The notes beneath the pieces are model-generated. The model had not been told where the DNA came from and searched no databases. It was given only the letters and a program-made list of their open reading frames with translations. Below are positions 1 through 11,580 of a stretch of DNA of 64,000 nt, one piece after another. The stretch is from Biomphalaria glabrata (lineage: Eukaryota; Mollusca; Gastropoda; Planorbidae): positions 4,538,783-4,602,782 of the forward strand of contig NC_074719.1 in NCBI RefSeq assembly GCF_947242115.1, written 5' to 3'. Each line of letters opens with the position of its first letter. Position 1 is the first letter of the stretch. The position numbers and the translations under genes were made by a program.

Positions 1-559
1 AATAGTTATAGCGTGATTTCATTGAATTGATGTCAGTTTAATAAATGGACTAGTATAGTTGTTTTATTCTCTTGAACAGCTTTATCATCTGCTATATGAA
101 CACCTCTGACTGACCAGGGTTATCAGGGGCCCAGGAGAGCATAATAGCAAACTTTGTACCCCCCAAAAAAAAGATACAATTGTTGAGTGATAATGGCGAC
201 CCAAAAATGTATTCAACACCATTACATTAGATAGATGAACATGACCTTCATTTAAAACTCTTTAGTGAGAAAGGGTCAATCAGTTGCTGGTCAGTGGTCA
301 TCCATCTTGTGCCAGAATTGCATGGGATACAATACTTTTGTGTGTGTGTGTGAAATATCATGAATTCCTTTTTTAATAACCTTCCCAAAAAAATATCAAG
401 TTTTAATAGACACAGGAGTAAATGACCTTTACATCATCTGCCATATAGACTATTGGAATGATTAACTAGAAGGTCACCCATGAATTAACCCCTCTTTAAA
501 ATTAATAAAGTGTTCCAGTAAATACTCAGAATTAGCGAAGTGTTCCGTTAAGGAAAAAG
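1..559. other. Left edge, no gene seen
   Basis: AT-rich non-coding DNA. A short degraded piece of the CORE-type SINE family found elsewhere in the window (the 'gacctttacatcatctgcc' stretch) lies at about 425-490. Exon A of zinc-finger gene 1 is expected further left, outside the window; none is visible here. Confidence 0.5.
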
Positions 560-850
560 TTAGGAAAACACTGGTGTAGAGGCACTACAGTTGCGCTGGG
601 TCAAACACTTAGTTCATATTCTGGAAGATCACAAGCAAAGTTGATCTTTGTTAGGGAGCTTCAGTTAAAGAGGACTATGTAACAGAGATGCCCTGGAAGC
701 ACCATAAAGATCAACTCAGGCAACATTTTAGCCCTCACTAGTGTAAAGGGATGTATCTGGCAGCAGATGGCGGATGTAGAGACCGCTGCATAACAAAGGT
801 CACCTAAAAAAAAGACCTTGCTGAAGATATGTGCAGATGACAGAAAGAAA
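560..850 (+). mobile_element. LINE 3' end relic (endonuclease/RT-type non-LTR element)
   Basis: Conceptual translation in broken frames reads like the C-terminal tail of a non-LTR retrotransposon (LQLRWVKHLVHILED, then a ...GSRWRM...RPLH stretch), matching the pattern LRWxGHxxRMxD...W better preserved at 16590-17160. Heavily decayed. Confidence 0.5.
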
Positions 851-1413
851 ACTTAGATAGATGCTTGGAGCACAACAGCTTTGTTAATATAAGATGTGAC
901 TAAATATGCAGGTCCCATCTGGGTCTGTGTAGTCTTCTGAAATACTGCACTGATCTTTGGAAGACAAAGCCTTGTTGTAAAATAGCCGAGTGTTAGTATT
1001 GAGTGTGTATAATTTTTTTGCTTTTTTTTTTCAGTATTATTTCTAATTCTATTAAGCCGATCATCCAATGTAAGAAACATTGATAGTGAAATAGTAGTAA
1101 AAAAGAGCCACTCAAGTTTTGTCCCTTTTAGGTCCAAGTGGTCTAACTGATCACCAGTTCAATAGATCTAGGTCAAGGAAGCAAAAAGATTTGGGTTTTT
1201 TTTTTGCTTAGGTTTAAACATAGCTTTAATTTCAAAATAATGAGCTATTTAAAATAGATTTTGCATATAATAACATTTTATTATCCTCCTGGAAATCAGT
1301 CTTAGAATTGGTGCATTACACATAACAAACCATTAGAATGAGATTATAGGAAATAAATGTTCATACCAGTTGTAGGATGTGAAGAAAACTTGTAAGTGAA
1401 ATATACATTAGAA

Positions 1414-1620
1414 GTATATATATTTGGCACCTTATGTCTCGGAAGACAATGGATGCGCCCAGATGAGTCACTGGCTTTGGCTTCGTCTTGAGACTGGGCA
1501 GAATCTGGTGTGACTAATCAAGCCAATTCTGGAGCATCAGAGTTTTCCACAGTTCTTGCATATATAAGCAATTTTTTAGGGCTAGCTAATAGGGCAGCTT
1601 TCTTTTTCTTTCTCTTGACT
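1414..1620. repeat. Unclassified interspersed repeat, copy 1
   Basis: About 150 bases (from 'ggcaccttatgtctcggaag') closely match 45094-45250 in the same orientation, including 'ggatgcgcccagatgagtca' and 'ggcagaatctggtgtg'. The class of element is not recognised. Confidence 0.6.
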
Positions 1621-1764
1621 AAGGCCACTTTGTTTCTTTTGTTCGCGGTGAGGTTCAAACTAGCACTCATAGTCTGTCTCCATTAGTATAGTTATTTTAA
1701 ATTGACACAAATTTAGGTTCAGTTAATATTTTTTAAGTACCGGTACATTTTATTTTTTTTACAG

Positions 1765-1911
1765 GAATGCCCCATTACGCAAGAGATACAAATGACTAAT
1801 TTTACTGACTGTAATAATCCATGGTCCTTAGCTGGGACAGCGAAGGCAGATGACAGTCCTTTTCCTGTAGCTATCTTTATGGCTGGACACTCCCCTGTCT
1901 TCGGAGTGCCT
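1765..1911 (+). CDS. Zinc-finger gene 1, exon B
   Basis: A 49-codon open exon in frame ECPITQEIQMTNFTDCNNPW, found by comparison with exon B of genes 2 and 3. It is bounded by a pyrimidine-rich acceptor (ttttttttacag) and the donor GTGAGT, which is present at the same point in all three paralogues. Shared residues are the NFTD/PWSL block and GHSPVxxVP near the end. Both splice junctions are phase 0. No known domain is recognised; it lacks the lysine of the IKEE motif seen in gene 3. Exon A must lie left of the window, so gene 1 is partial here. Possible terminal exons are 4305-5768 and 8053-8709. Confidence 0.7.
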
Positions 1912-2049
1912 GTGAGTGAGGTAAATAAATATTATCAACCGAAATGAAAAACTAGTCCTGGGAATTTGAAATAATACTACTTCTAAAATACATAGTAGTT
2001 ACTAGACTAGAAACAAGAATTCATGCTTCTTAGTGTAGAGTGTAGGTTG

Positions 2050-2465
2050 CTCTTATCTTTTCTTATACAATACATCTAGTCATACATGTTAACCAATGAC
2101 TTAAATTCTGCTAAGTCACTGGTTTTCCTGGCTGCTCTAATAGCACTAGGGAAGAAGAAGCATTTTTACAAATTTGTCCTAGCATATGGAACGAGGAATG
2201 TGCCATTATCCTTGTGTCATTCTGAGTATTTTATTAGATTTTGTATTTGAAGATTATAGTTCAATGTTGTATGTATAATTGCTACTTTACTTTTTGAGTC
2301 TTCTATATCTAAATTTAGTGATTTTACTAAAGGTGTTACTCTGGTCAAATGTGAATATTCATTTGTTATGAATCTCACTGCTCTATTTTGTGTCTGTTCC
2401 AGTTTCTTAATGTTTTCCTGAGTTGAGTCCCGAACAGAGGATGCATATTCTATTATTGGCTCCAT
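2050..2465 (-). mobile_element. LINE 3' end fragment in gene 1 intron
   Basis: Minus-strand translation gives MEPIIEYASSVRDSTQENI and KLEQTQNRAVRFITNEYS, the C-terminal region typical of jockey/CR1-like reverse transcriptases (consensus LEYASSVWDP...LEKVQRRAARFI). It continues into the 'AIRAAW...S.DLAEFKS' tail that is repeated at 13130, 27250, 40420, 50345 and 60115. It is 5'-truncated and has an internal loss between about 2140 and 2220. Confidence 0.75.
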
Positions 2466-2469
2466 TGTG

Positions 2470-4304
2470 ACAACTCAGCCCTGATACAAACTAGCAAAGA
2501 AGCACTGATTATCTTACTTTTACACAATCTTTCAAAGCAATTGGAACATGTGTCTTTTTGAAATAAAACCATAAAACATACTTCTTTTAGTGATAGGACT
2601 ATTTACTTCCACATATCCCAAGCTCTTTAGGCAGCAGACCATTCCTTTTTCCTGCTAAATATTCATTTCATTTTTACAAAGCTTAATTCAAGTCAGTCTG
2701 TGCACATTATTTCTTCCACACCCATTCTTGGAACAAATTGAAACCTTGCACAATAGTTCATTGGCATAGACAAGGCATGAATCATACAAAAAATAATTAA
2801 CCAACTAGTTAATTACTGGTAATCAATTATTTTGTTTGATATTAAATAAGGGAAATGACTTCTATATTATTGAGAGATATAGTTGGAAGTGCAGAGTATT
2901 TTCCCTTAGACAAGCTTTGTTTTTATTTGCTTGTTTAAGTAATGGAGTCACTTTTACAAACATTTTCTTACTTTTGCTTTCTGATCTTTAAGTTTTCTCC
3001 ACAATTACCTTTGGCTACTCTCTTGTTTTACCGATTCTCTCATGGAGTCATTAATTTTATTTATAAGCTATTAAGACAATTTAAATAAAACCACTCTAAT
3101 GTGGTAAAATGATAATCAGCGAATTAGGTTCTTAATTTCATCTCATGTTTCCATTTTTTTCCTCTTGGAAAAAGGAGAGGGATTGTGGCAAAGAAATTTT
3201 TAAAATATTGTCAAAAATGATGGGACAAATGCTTTCACCTTTAATTTTAAACAGTTAAGAATTATAATGGTCAAGTAAAGAGATTTTACTTCACAATCTA
3301 GAAATTTGATTGTGCCATTTACAGATTTTATTGCTCCCTATTCTCCCTCACTAAGCCAATACTTTCTAGCTTCTTATTCTTTCCATGTAATGTTATGAGC
3401 ATCAAAATGAATTACTTGTGCAAGCCATTATGTAACTAGCCATCATCTTCATGAAGGCATTAACACTGTGCTGTAAGACCTCGAGTGTTAAAATACATTT
3501 TGAAAAGTCAAGACATTACTAAAGAGACAAAAGCCTGTAGTCACCTATCTATGCACAAGTCTTCTGTGTCGGTCCTCACCTTCATGAAAGTATTGACGCT
3601 GCTGTAAGATTTAACCTCTAGTCATGTTCATAAAGGGATACAACTCCGTTGGGTAAAACTAACTTTATGTCACAGACCCAGTAATATCTAAATCACTTGA
3701 CAACAATTTTGTTTAATCAAATCAGTTGACTCACAGTATGGTATATGGTATATATGGAGAAAAGAGCAGGAACCATCCATTGACAGCATTCACTAAGGCG
3801 ATTTGAGTTTTCCAGTCAGCTATATGACCTTTGGATTAGTAATTGCAATTAGTACTTTCAAAAGAGCTATTCCTTGATTGCTCAGACATTGAAAGCACAC
3901 AATCTCATGCATGGACAATATTTGAGTATTTCATAAATCATGGAAAAAAAACATCTGTAGCATGAAAGAAATTTTCAAAGAACTGAAAATGAGTTTAAAA
4001 CTAATGGATTACCAATTCACAGTGAAGACTATCCCAGGAAAGTTGAACATTTAAGATGTGTTTAAATACTGAGGCTCTTCTAACCTATCCTACTATAGTT
4101 ACATAATGTTACAAATTGTTGCTGAAAATGTATTTTATCTTATTATAGAAACAAACTGCTACAATTTTATTTCTGAAGAATAATTTTAAACACTCTAACA
4201 TTCTTTATGATTAGCAAAGTTAGACAACCTAACCATTTGTTATAGTTATCACTATTTACTATCATACATTTTTACAACTACTACATTTAATTATTTTTAA
4301 ATAG
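2470..4304. other. Gene 1 intron between exons B and C
   Basis: AT-rich. A roughly 35-base motif ('cttcatgaaggcattaac') recurs about 130 bases apart near 3450 and 3580, a small imperfect duplication. No coding region or recognised element is visible. The 3' end has an acceptor (tttttaaatag) before 4305. Confidence 0.55.
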
Positions 4305-5768
4305 GTGCAGGTTATTAAACAAGAGAAAGAAGTGGCATCAGGAAAGAGCTTTTTTTGCAATAGCTTACAAGATAAGATAGAAGAAAAACGACGGAATGGA
4401 CATTTATTTGGACAAAATATTAAAAGTTCCACTTATTCTCCAGCTAAGAAAAATCATCAATGTCAAAAATGTCTAAAACAATTTTCTAAACTTTCACATT
4501 TAAAAAGACATACTGGTGGTAAAAGATGTCAACAAAGATTTTCTAAATCTTTCATTTTGAGAAATCGCAAGCCTATTCGCAGCAGTGAAAAGCCATTTCA
4601 GTGTGAAATATGTTCAAAAGGATTTTCTCAAACTTCACATTTAAAAACTCATACTTACATTCATACTGGTGAAAAACCTTTTAAATGCCAAATATGCCTT
4701 AAAGGATTTTCTTCCTCATCACATTTAAAAAGACATCATTTGATTCATACCGGGGAAAAACCATTCAAATGTCAAATATGTCGAAAAGAATTTTATTCTT
4801 CTTCCCATTTGAAAAGACACCATTTGATTCACACCAGAAAAGAATTCAAATGTCAAGTATGTCTGAAGATATTCTCCACATCCTTAATTTTAAAACATCA
4901 TCAAAGAATTCATGATGTTAAAAAAACATTTAAATGTAAAAAATGCAATGAAGAATTCTCTTCTGCTTCCCGTTTGAAAAGACACCATTTGATTCACGAC
5001 AGAAAAAAATTCAAATGTCAAGTATGTCAGAAGGAATGCTCTACAGCTTTAGTTTTGAAACATCATCAACAAATTCATACCAGTCAAAAACCATACAAAT
5101 GTCAAATATGTTTAAAAGGATTTTCTAAGACTTCACATTTGAATAGGCATCAGTTCATTCATACTGGTGAGAAACCTTTTAAATGTCAAATATGTCTCAA
5201 AGGATTTGCTTCATCCTCACATTTGAAAAGACACACCTCAATTCATGCCAATAAAAAAAAAATCAATCGTCAAATATCTCTAAAAAAAAATTCTAAAGAT
5301 TCAGTTTTGAAAAATCTTCAGCCAACTCATATCAATGAAAAACCATTTAAATGTGAAATTTGTCAACATAAATTTTCTACATCTGCAAATTTGAAATATC
5401 ACCAGCGAGTTCATAATAGTAAACGGTTTAAATGTGAAATTTGTTCAAAAGAATTTTCTCAGAGTTCACATTTGAAAACACACAGTTATATTCATACTGG
5501 AGATAAACCATTTAAATGTGAAACATGTCTCAAAGGATTTGCTTCTTCTTCACATCTGAAAAGACACTGCTTGATCCATACTGGTGAAAAACCATTTAAA
5601 TGTAATATATGCCTTAAAGGATTCGCTTCAACTTCACATCTGAAAAGACACACTTTGATTCATATGAGTGAAAAACTATTCAAATGTGAAATATGTCTAA
5701 AGAGTTTTTCATCCAATTACCATTTGGCAAGACACAATTTGATTCATACTAGTGAAACATTATTGTAA
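4305..5768 (+). CDS. Zinc-finger gene 1, terminal exon C1 (C2H2 array)
   Basis: Terminal exon of 487 codons starting at an AG acceptor with GTG CAG GTT (phase 0, VQVIKQEKE); it has no start codon of its own because it is spliced to exon B. A linker of about 55 residues precedes a C2H2 array: 13 intact fingers of the form CxICxKxFx5Lx2Hx3H joined by TGEKPFK-type linkers, a degenerate first finger that lost its last His, and a degenerate tenth finger that lost both Cys (RQISLKKNS). Most fingers have helix residues S/S/H/R (-1,2,3,6). Likely a nuclear DNA-binding factor; the target is unknown. IKQE at the start fits the SUMO consensus. The array ends early: decayed finger sequence continues past the stop. 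Confidence 0.88.
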   Translation: MQVIKQEKEVASGKSFFCNSLQDKIEEKRRNGHLFGQNIKSSTYSPAKKNHQCQKCLKQFSKLSHLKRHTGGKRCQQRFSKSFILRNRKPIRSSEKPFQCEICSKGFSQTSHLKTHTYIHTGEKPFKCQICLKGFSSSSHLKRHHLIHTGEKPFKCQICRKEFYSSSHLKRHHLIHTRKEFKCQVCLKIFSTSLILKHHQRIHDVKKTFKCKKCNEEFSSASRLKRHHLIHDRKKFKCQVCQKECSTALVLKHHQQIHTSQKPYKCQICLKGFSKTSHLNRHQFIHTGEKPFKCQICLKGFASSSHLKRHTSIHANKKKINRQISLKKNSKDSVLKNLQPTHINEKPFKCEICQHKFSTSANLKYHQRVHNSKRFKCEICSKEFSQSSHLKTHSYIHTGDKPFKCETCLKGFASSSHLKRHCLIHTGEKPFKCNICLKGFASTSHLKRHTLIHMSEKLFKCEICLKSFSSNYHLARHNLIHTSETLL

Positions 5769-6060
5769 TGTCAAATTTGTCTAAAAGTATTTTCTGCATC
5801 TTCAATTATGAAAAGCTATCAGCAATCATTTAAAATTCAAACATGTTGCATAGGATTTTCTCAGCTATTCAATCACCAGTTTGTTTTATATAGGTCAAAA
5901 TAACAATTCAAATGTCTAATCTGGCTAAAGGGATGTTCAACTTCATATTTGAAGATACACCTTTAGATTAATTCTTGTGAAAATCACTTCAAATGCTGAT
6001 TATGTCAGAATAGATTTTCTTGATCTTTACATATGAAAGCACCATTAAATTCTTGTAGCC
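5769..6060 (+). pseudogene. Decayed finger repeats beyond the C1 stop
   Basis: Directly after the stop, still in frame, the sequence reads CQICLKVFSASSIMKS and then further eroded CxxC...FS pieces with stops. This shows that the finger array was once longer and that its end decayed after a stop arose. Confidence 0.75.
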
Positions 6061-6444
6061 TTTTTCTATGCAAAATAGGTTGAAAATAATTGTTTCAATC
6101 TTTAGGTTAAAAAAATAAGGAAACATATCAAACTTAGTTTGGTCCAAACTCTTTTTTTTTATAAATCTATTCTGTAACACTTAGCTCACCCATATATTTA
6201 TCTGTAATTGGCTTTTGTATGTGCACTACATTGGCATCTTCAGTTAAATAATTTAAATTAAAATGTGTATTCTATTAATTCTTTTTATAACCTCTAGAGA
6301 TAATTTATTTATAAAGCTTTTTTATTTTTTTTAAGTATTTAACAAAGTGTAGTTGTTTACAAAGAATTTTTAATGCTTTATGTTATTCGGTACATAAATA
6401 TGACTTTTTTCTTGTCTTCCATAATTTCTTGGGGTTCCTATAGT

Positions 6445-6515
6445 TAATTATGAAAATGTCAAGAAGTCTGAATGACAGTCCAACTCGCATATCGCATGAC
6501 CAGGCAGCCATATAC
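6445..6515 (-). mobile_element. tRNA-type SINE fragment (family B)
   Basis: Matches the head of the second SINE family ('ggctgcctggtcgtgcgg' on the minus strand), also at 25875, 50800 and 54012. It is followed by a short TA repeat. Confidence 0.6.
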
Positions 6516-6629
6516 ATATATATATATATAAAGAGTTGCAAACTGTTCTGAATGGACTATAGCACTCTGAACATGCCATAAGTATGAAAGTAGTGTGATA
6601 TAATAGCTAAAATTATTTTTTTTAAATAA

Positions 6630-7015
6630 AAATGAATTTTAAACAATAATTCTATCAAATACTTTGCAGTTTGACACCCCACCCCTTTTTAAAAAAATGT
6701 AATGATTATTAATAAAATAATTAAAGCTATAATTTTCTTTTTTTTTTTTTTCAGTATATACATATATATTACTATCTGATATTGTATCTATTTTATTGCA
6801 CATAAATTTAAAAGATAATGAATTTTAAACAATAATTCTATCAAATACTTTGCAGTTTGACACCCCCACCCCTTTTTAAAAAAATGTAATGATTATTAAT
6901 AAAATAATTAAAGCCATAATTTTCTTTTCTTTTTTTTTCTTTTTTCAGTATATCCATATATATTACTATCTGATATTGTATCTATTTTATTGCACACAAA
7001 TTTAAAAGATAACAT
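6630..7015. repeat. Direct tandem duplication, about 189 bp x 2
   Basis: Two nearly identical copies, each opening with 'gaattttaaacaataattct' (about 6632 and 6821) and ending in 'attgcacayaaatttaaaag'. They differ by a few bases and by poly-T length, so the duplication is recent. Confidence 0.9.
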
Positions 7016-7097
7016 TTAAGTTTTCTGCTTCTTTTGTTGCTAGTAGTAAAAACCTCACAAGTCATGATGGCTATGAAATGTCCTTAAAGCTCTAGAC

Positions 7098-7299
7098 CAG
7101 CGGTTCTCAACCTTTTAAACTTGGCGACCCCTTTTTACAATCCACCACTCTGCCGCGACCCCCCCCCCCCCCACACACACACACAGAGCAATAGAAGAGT
7201 AGATAATAACAATCCACATTTTCGATGGTCTTAGGCGACCCCTGGCCAGTCGTCAATCGACCCACAAGGGGGTCGTGACCCACAGGTTGAGAACCCCTG
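7098..7299. mobile_element. hAT-like miniature element (MITE)
   Basis: 202-bp element with inverted ends cagcggttctcaacct / ggttgagaacccctg. It is flanked by 8-bp duplications ctctagac (7090-7097) and ttctagac (7300-7307), 7 of 8 identical. There is no coding capacity. Inner arms 'ggcgacccc' and 'ggggtcg' extend the pairing. The 8-bp duplication and CAG...CTG ends place it with hAT elements. Confidence 0.85.
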
Positions 7300-7309
7300 T
7301 TCTAGACTC

Positions 7310-8052
7310 TATTACATGATGTACCGGTACACTTCAGAGCAGGGGTGAACTGGGTGTCAAAATTGGCCCTGGCATTACCATACAACCTGGCCCACAAATA
7401 GTGTAACATATATTTGATGAGAATCCAGTTGTACCTGTCCTTAGAATCATTATCTAAAGGTTGCTAATGTATTGATTCATCCGAATATATTCACGCTGTT
7501 GTATGCATATGTCTATGTGAACTATATGCCTTATCTTATTTGTTAATCACTTAGTATGTATACAGGTACAGGCTTTTTCATTATTTCAAACGTAAAGTCT
7601 TTTTAACAAATCTTGTATAAAAGACAAATCTGGGGCAAAATATGATGCTTGTTGAGGTTGTTGTCTTCTTGATATATGTACCTGCGAGTACTGTTTAGCA
7701 GTAAAGCTATGTAGGAATTTTAAATCTTGGTTTTAAAATGTTTTTTTTTGTTTAAGAAAAAATACAGTATACAATATTAACATTGAAAGCAAAAGGTGTT
7801 CTTTCTGAAGAACAGAGGAATTTGCAGCTATTTTGAGCAGTTATAGTGAAATCTTTTTCATACAGTTCTTGAAAACTTAATATGACAGATGAACACACAT
7901 TACATAATGCTAAAAAAAAATGCTGACATTTGACATTGCTTACAAGGCTTTAATAAATAACACACTCAAATTGTTCAATTCTTTTATGTTAATTACCCTT
8001 ATATTTATGAGAAGTTAATATTCATCTACTTTGTTTAATTATTTTCAAACAG
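7310..8052. other. Non-coding stretch before exon C1b
   Basis: No exon A or exon B homologue is visible on the + strand between C1 and C1b. The stretch ends in an acceptor (ttattttcaaacag). Confidence 0.55.
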
Positions 8053-8709
8053 GTACAGAACTTTAAACAAGGAAAAGAAACACTAATAGAAATGGGTGTG
8101 TTTTCTAGTAGACTACAAGAAAAAATAGAAGAAAACCATCCTATTGGAACTGTTTTCGGAAAAGAAGTTAAATTTGCTTCTTGCCAGCCAACTATCAATA
8201 ATCAATGCCCTCTCTGTCTTAAACAATTTTCCAGAAGCTCAATATTAAAAACACACCTGTTGGCTCATTCTGGAGAAAAACCATTTATTTGTCCAACGTG
8301 TCATAAAGGCTTTTCTCACCGTACATATTTGAAAAACCACCAACTGGTTCATACAGGGGAAAAACCATTTAAGTGTTCAATATGTCATAAAGCGTTTTCC
8401 TGTCCTTCACATGTGAATCGTCATCTGCGAATTCATACTGGAGAAAAACCGTATGAATGCTCAACATGTCACGAAGCTTTTACTTGCTCTTCACACTTGA
8501 AACGCCACCAGCTGACTCACACAGGTGAAAAACCGTTTCCTTGTCAAACATGTCATAAAAGCTTCACTCGATCTTCGCATTTGAAACGTCACCAGCTGAG
8601 TCATTCAGGTGAAAAACCTTTTAAATGTCCAACTTGTCTTAAATCTTTCTCTGGCTCTTCCTACTTGAAAGTTCACCAACAGATTCACACAAGGGAAGAA
8701 ACCTCATAA
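8053..8709 (+). CDS. Zinc-finger exon C1b (alternative terminal exon or separate gene)
   Basis: 218 codons from the acceptor to the stop, beginning VQNFKQGKETL, which aligns with VQVIKQEKEVA of C1; the linker also aligns (LQEKIEEN / LQDKIEEK). Six intact C2H2 fingers with canonical TGEKPF linkers follow, ending TREETS. The acceptor is phase 0, so it could be spliced to exon B at 1765 in place of C1. An internal ATG at 8092 could start a 205-residue protein if it has its own promoter. Fingers are better conserved and more divergent from each other than in C1. Probably a nuclear DNA-binding protein. Confidence 0.8.
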   Translation, partial: VQNFKQGKETLIEMGVFSSRLQEKIEENHPIGTVFGKEVKFASCQPTINNQCPLCLKQFSRSSILKTHLLAHSGEKPFICPTCHKGFSHRTYLKNHQLVHTGEKPFKCSICHKAFSCPSHVNRHLRIHTGEKPYECSTCHEAFTCSSHLKRHQLTHTGEKPFPCQTCHKSFTRSSHLKRHQLSHSGEKPFKCPTCLKSFSGSSYLKVHQQIHTREETS

Positions 8710-9250
8710 ATATCAAATATACTTCTATTCTAAAAAAAATCAACATTTGGTTAATTCTGATGAAACAAAGAAATGTTGAAAGGCTTTCTAGATCTTTGTA
8801 TTCAATGAGACACCAGCTAATTTTGTATTGATGAAAAAACATTAAAATGTTACATGTGTTATAAAGGCTTCTCTCGATGTTGAAAATTCACACTGGGAAA
8901 AAAATGATTCAAATGTTAAATAGGCAGCATGGATGTTTGTCTAAAGACGGATAAATGAAACCAACTGTTGAAACACTGTTTCAGTGTCACATGTTCTCAT
9001 GGAGTTTAACCAGCTCAGTCATGCGTTTGAAAAAAACATTTAAATTCTGCATTTGTCAGCATGGATTTATCCCATATTGAGAAATTCATATTGGGGATAA
9101 AACATTTAAATGTTTAATTAAATACCCGGTATGTTTAAAATACGTTTTAAAAATCTTCATGTTAAAAAAGACACTAACTAATCTACAAAACCGGTAGTGA
9201 TAAGCCTTTTAAATGTGAAGGTGTTCAAAGTATTTTCTATATTAGGGAAA
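8710..9250 (+). pseudogene. Decayed finger repeats beyond the C1b stop
   Basis: Broken finger remnants are readable, for example CYMCYKGFSRC near 8850 and several 'TGxKxFKC'-like pieces up to about 9220, with stops and frame changes. Like C1, this exon has lost the end of a longer array. Confidence 0.65.
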
Positions 9251-9784
9251 TCTATTCAAATAATGTCAAGTTTTTCAAGATTTGGCTCCTAAAAGACCAT
9301 TTCTAAGAAAAACAAATTTTGATATTTAGCAAACAACTGCTGATTTAATCTGGTGATAATCTATTATAATTTCAAACATGTCATCAGATATATTTATAAT
9401 GTTCAAATTTGTCAAAACTCCAAATACCAAGGACTTCCACTAAATAAGCCCAAGTGCTGTAGTGACCCACACAATTAACCACTCACCAGCTCTTCCTATA
9501 AATATTTAAGACTCAAAAGAAATTAATAACTCTTTTGCTATTTGGTGAAAAAATGTGACAAAAGAAGTATGTTTTTTGTCATGGAAATTTGTTGTGGAAT
9601 TCTTTTAAGATAGGAGTCTGTATCCTACGCTAATGCAAAGACTTTTTAACTTGGCTTATTTTAAAGAAGATACAATGAGATTCATGTGATTTTTTTGTGC
9701 CATTTGTTTTTTATTAAGCAGGATCTTGATAATAAAGTTCTGAATAAAATGATTACAAATTTTAAGCTGTTTTATAAGTATTAA

Positions 9785-10020
9785 GGGAGGCGCAGTCCGA
9801 ACTGGAGATTCTGGATTCAAATCCTGGTGAAGACTGGGATTTTTAATTTAGGATCTTTGGGCGACTCAGCTCTAATAGGTACCTGACATTAGTTGGGGAA
9901 AAGTAAAGGCGGTTGCTCATTGGGCTGGCCACATGACACCCTCGCTAACTGGGCAGTAACAGATGACCTTTACGTCACCTGCCCTATAGACCACAAGGTC
10001 TGAAAGGGGAACTTTCTTTA
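9785..10020 (+). mobile_element. tRNA-derived SINE, family A (near full length)
   Basis: It begins with a degraded tRNA-like head containing a box B-like 'ggattcaaatcctgg', then a shared body ('gcccagctctaatgggtacc', 'ggccacatgacaccctcg', 'gacctttacgtcacctgcc') and the tail 'gaaaggggaactttctttac'. Partial copies of the same family lie at 17475, 24927, 30245, 42100, 45420 and 61035. The best tRNA head, in the minus orientation, is at 61035-61290. Confidence 0.8.
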
Positions 10021-10029
10021 CTTTTGAGT

Positions 10030-11090
10030 ATTGAGGCTTTAAAAGATAGTTTTAATACAATCAATGTGAGATTTAAAAGCTTCAGGTTAACATACACTTC
10101 AACCTTTTATTGAACCAGTGGCGTGCCTGACATATCAACCGGGAACAAGATAATTCGTTCATCCGACAAAAGTTTTTTGCTACAAATTGGTCACTAACAA
10201 ATCATTCACTGGATAGTAAATAGTAACATACTGTTTATATTCTTGTCGCGTGTTTAATTTGTTAAATTATGCTAAATATGAGGGATCTAGGATAAGTGCT
10301 TGTCAAGTGAGATGTATCAGGAAAAGAAAGTAAAGAAAAGGTCTACTAAATCTAATTACATAGGGCCTATATATGCAAAACCAGGAGATTGGTTAACTCC
10401 AGATCAATAATAAGTATGGCCTCCTTCAGTTGCTAAGCGACTATGGATCATCTCATGGAAATGAGGTGAATGCCTGGGCAAGAGTTCTTCCTTCTCCGTG
10501 CAACTGGTGTAGGCCTAGCCAAAGAAGCAGCAAGTGCCGATACAGTTTGGGATCAGCGGAGTCGCATAGCTGCTAATTGCCTAACGGTCATCGGCTCCTG
10601 ATTTGTCCTCAGGGTTAACTTAGTCTTTCCCTGATACTGAGGAAATGTACATATTCCAATTCATTTTCTATTGATAAACTGTAAAAGTACAAACGCTGAA
10701 GAAGTGAATAGTCTACACTTGAAATGAAACCAAAACCTTCAACGCTGTTTAGGCTAATGGGACACTTTTTTTTTTGTACCAGTAGGCTCCTGGAGAAAGA
10801 GATATGCATTTGTCACATCCCTGTTTTCCGATGGCCTATATCCACACTTGGGCTAGCGGTGATCCGAAAAAAACTGAGCATACGATCCTTCTCTGTACCT
10901 GGTAGCACATTAGATGTGCGGGTGTAAACCTTGAGGAACAGTGTGTGGATTGTAACACACAACTCACATACACAACTCATACAAGAAATAGCTTTAGATC
11001 TAAATTGACTAAAAAAAGGGGGGGGGGTATTAAGATAAGTTTGGTCTTTATAGATTCTGCTTCTATTAAGAGGTTCTATGTAGGCCTAAC
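10030..11090. other. Non-coding, scattered repeat debris
   Basis: Mixed sequence. The part around 10400-10610 (GC-richer than its surroundings) looks like an old interspersed repeat, but I cannot classify it. No credible gene is seen; short ORFs at 10615-10927 overlap on both strands and have no recognisable domain. Confidence 0.4.
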
Positions 11091-11094
11091 TCTA

Positions 11095-11580
11095 AAATTG
11101 TTCTTCTACTAAGAGGTGAATGTCCAAGGAGGGGACCTAGTCATACCTTATACATCACGCACTCTTTTGTACTGAAGAGAGATGAGCCCCCACTTTGTGA
11201 GTACTGTGACTCTCGCCTCACCGTGGAACATATCCTCGTTGATTGCCCCAGATACCAGGATGTCAGGGAGAAATATTTTAGAGCCACTAATTTAAAAACA
11301 CTATTTGATAATGTCGACCCTGGGAAGGTACTGGGCTTTATCCGGGAAGTGGGGCTATCTACGAAGATCTGACTTATGAATTTGTGAACATGCACTATTT
11401 ACATTAGATTTTTACCAAATATTTACATTTTTACTACCTTTACTATTTTAACTGTGAATAGACCTTGATTTTAATGATATGACTGTATAGAATCTGGCCC
11501 TTGTTGTTTAGAGAGAGTAGTCCTTAAGGGACTGCAGGCACGACATGGCCTAAATTGTGCCGATGTGCCTCAAATCAAAA
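11095..11580 (+). mobile_element. LINE 3' end with C-terminal CCHC motif
   Basis: One + frame reads LLRGECPRRGPSHTLYITHS then PPLCEYCDSRLTVEHILVDCP and VLGFIREVGLSTKI followed by a stop. This is the usual C-terminus of I/jockey-like non-LTR elements, with the CxxC...H...C knuckle. The 3' untranslated tail runs to 'gatgtgcctcaaatcaaaaa'. 5'-truncated. Confidence 0.8.

Noticed and set aside
9430-9780. tRNA gene near the SINE
   Set aside because: Only SINE-type box B words are visible in the window; no complete cloverleaf could be drawn.
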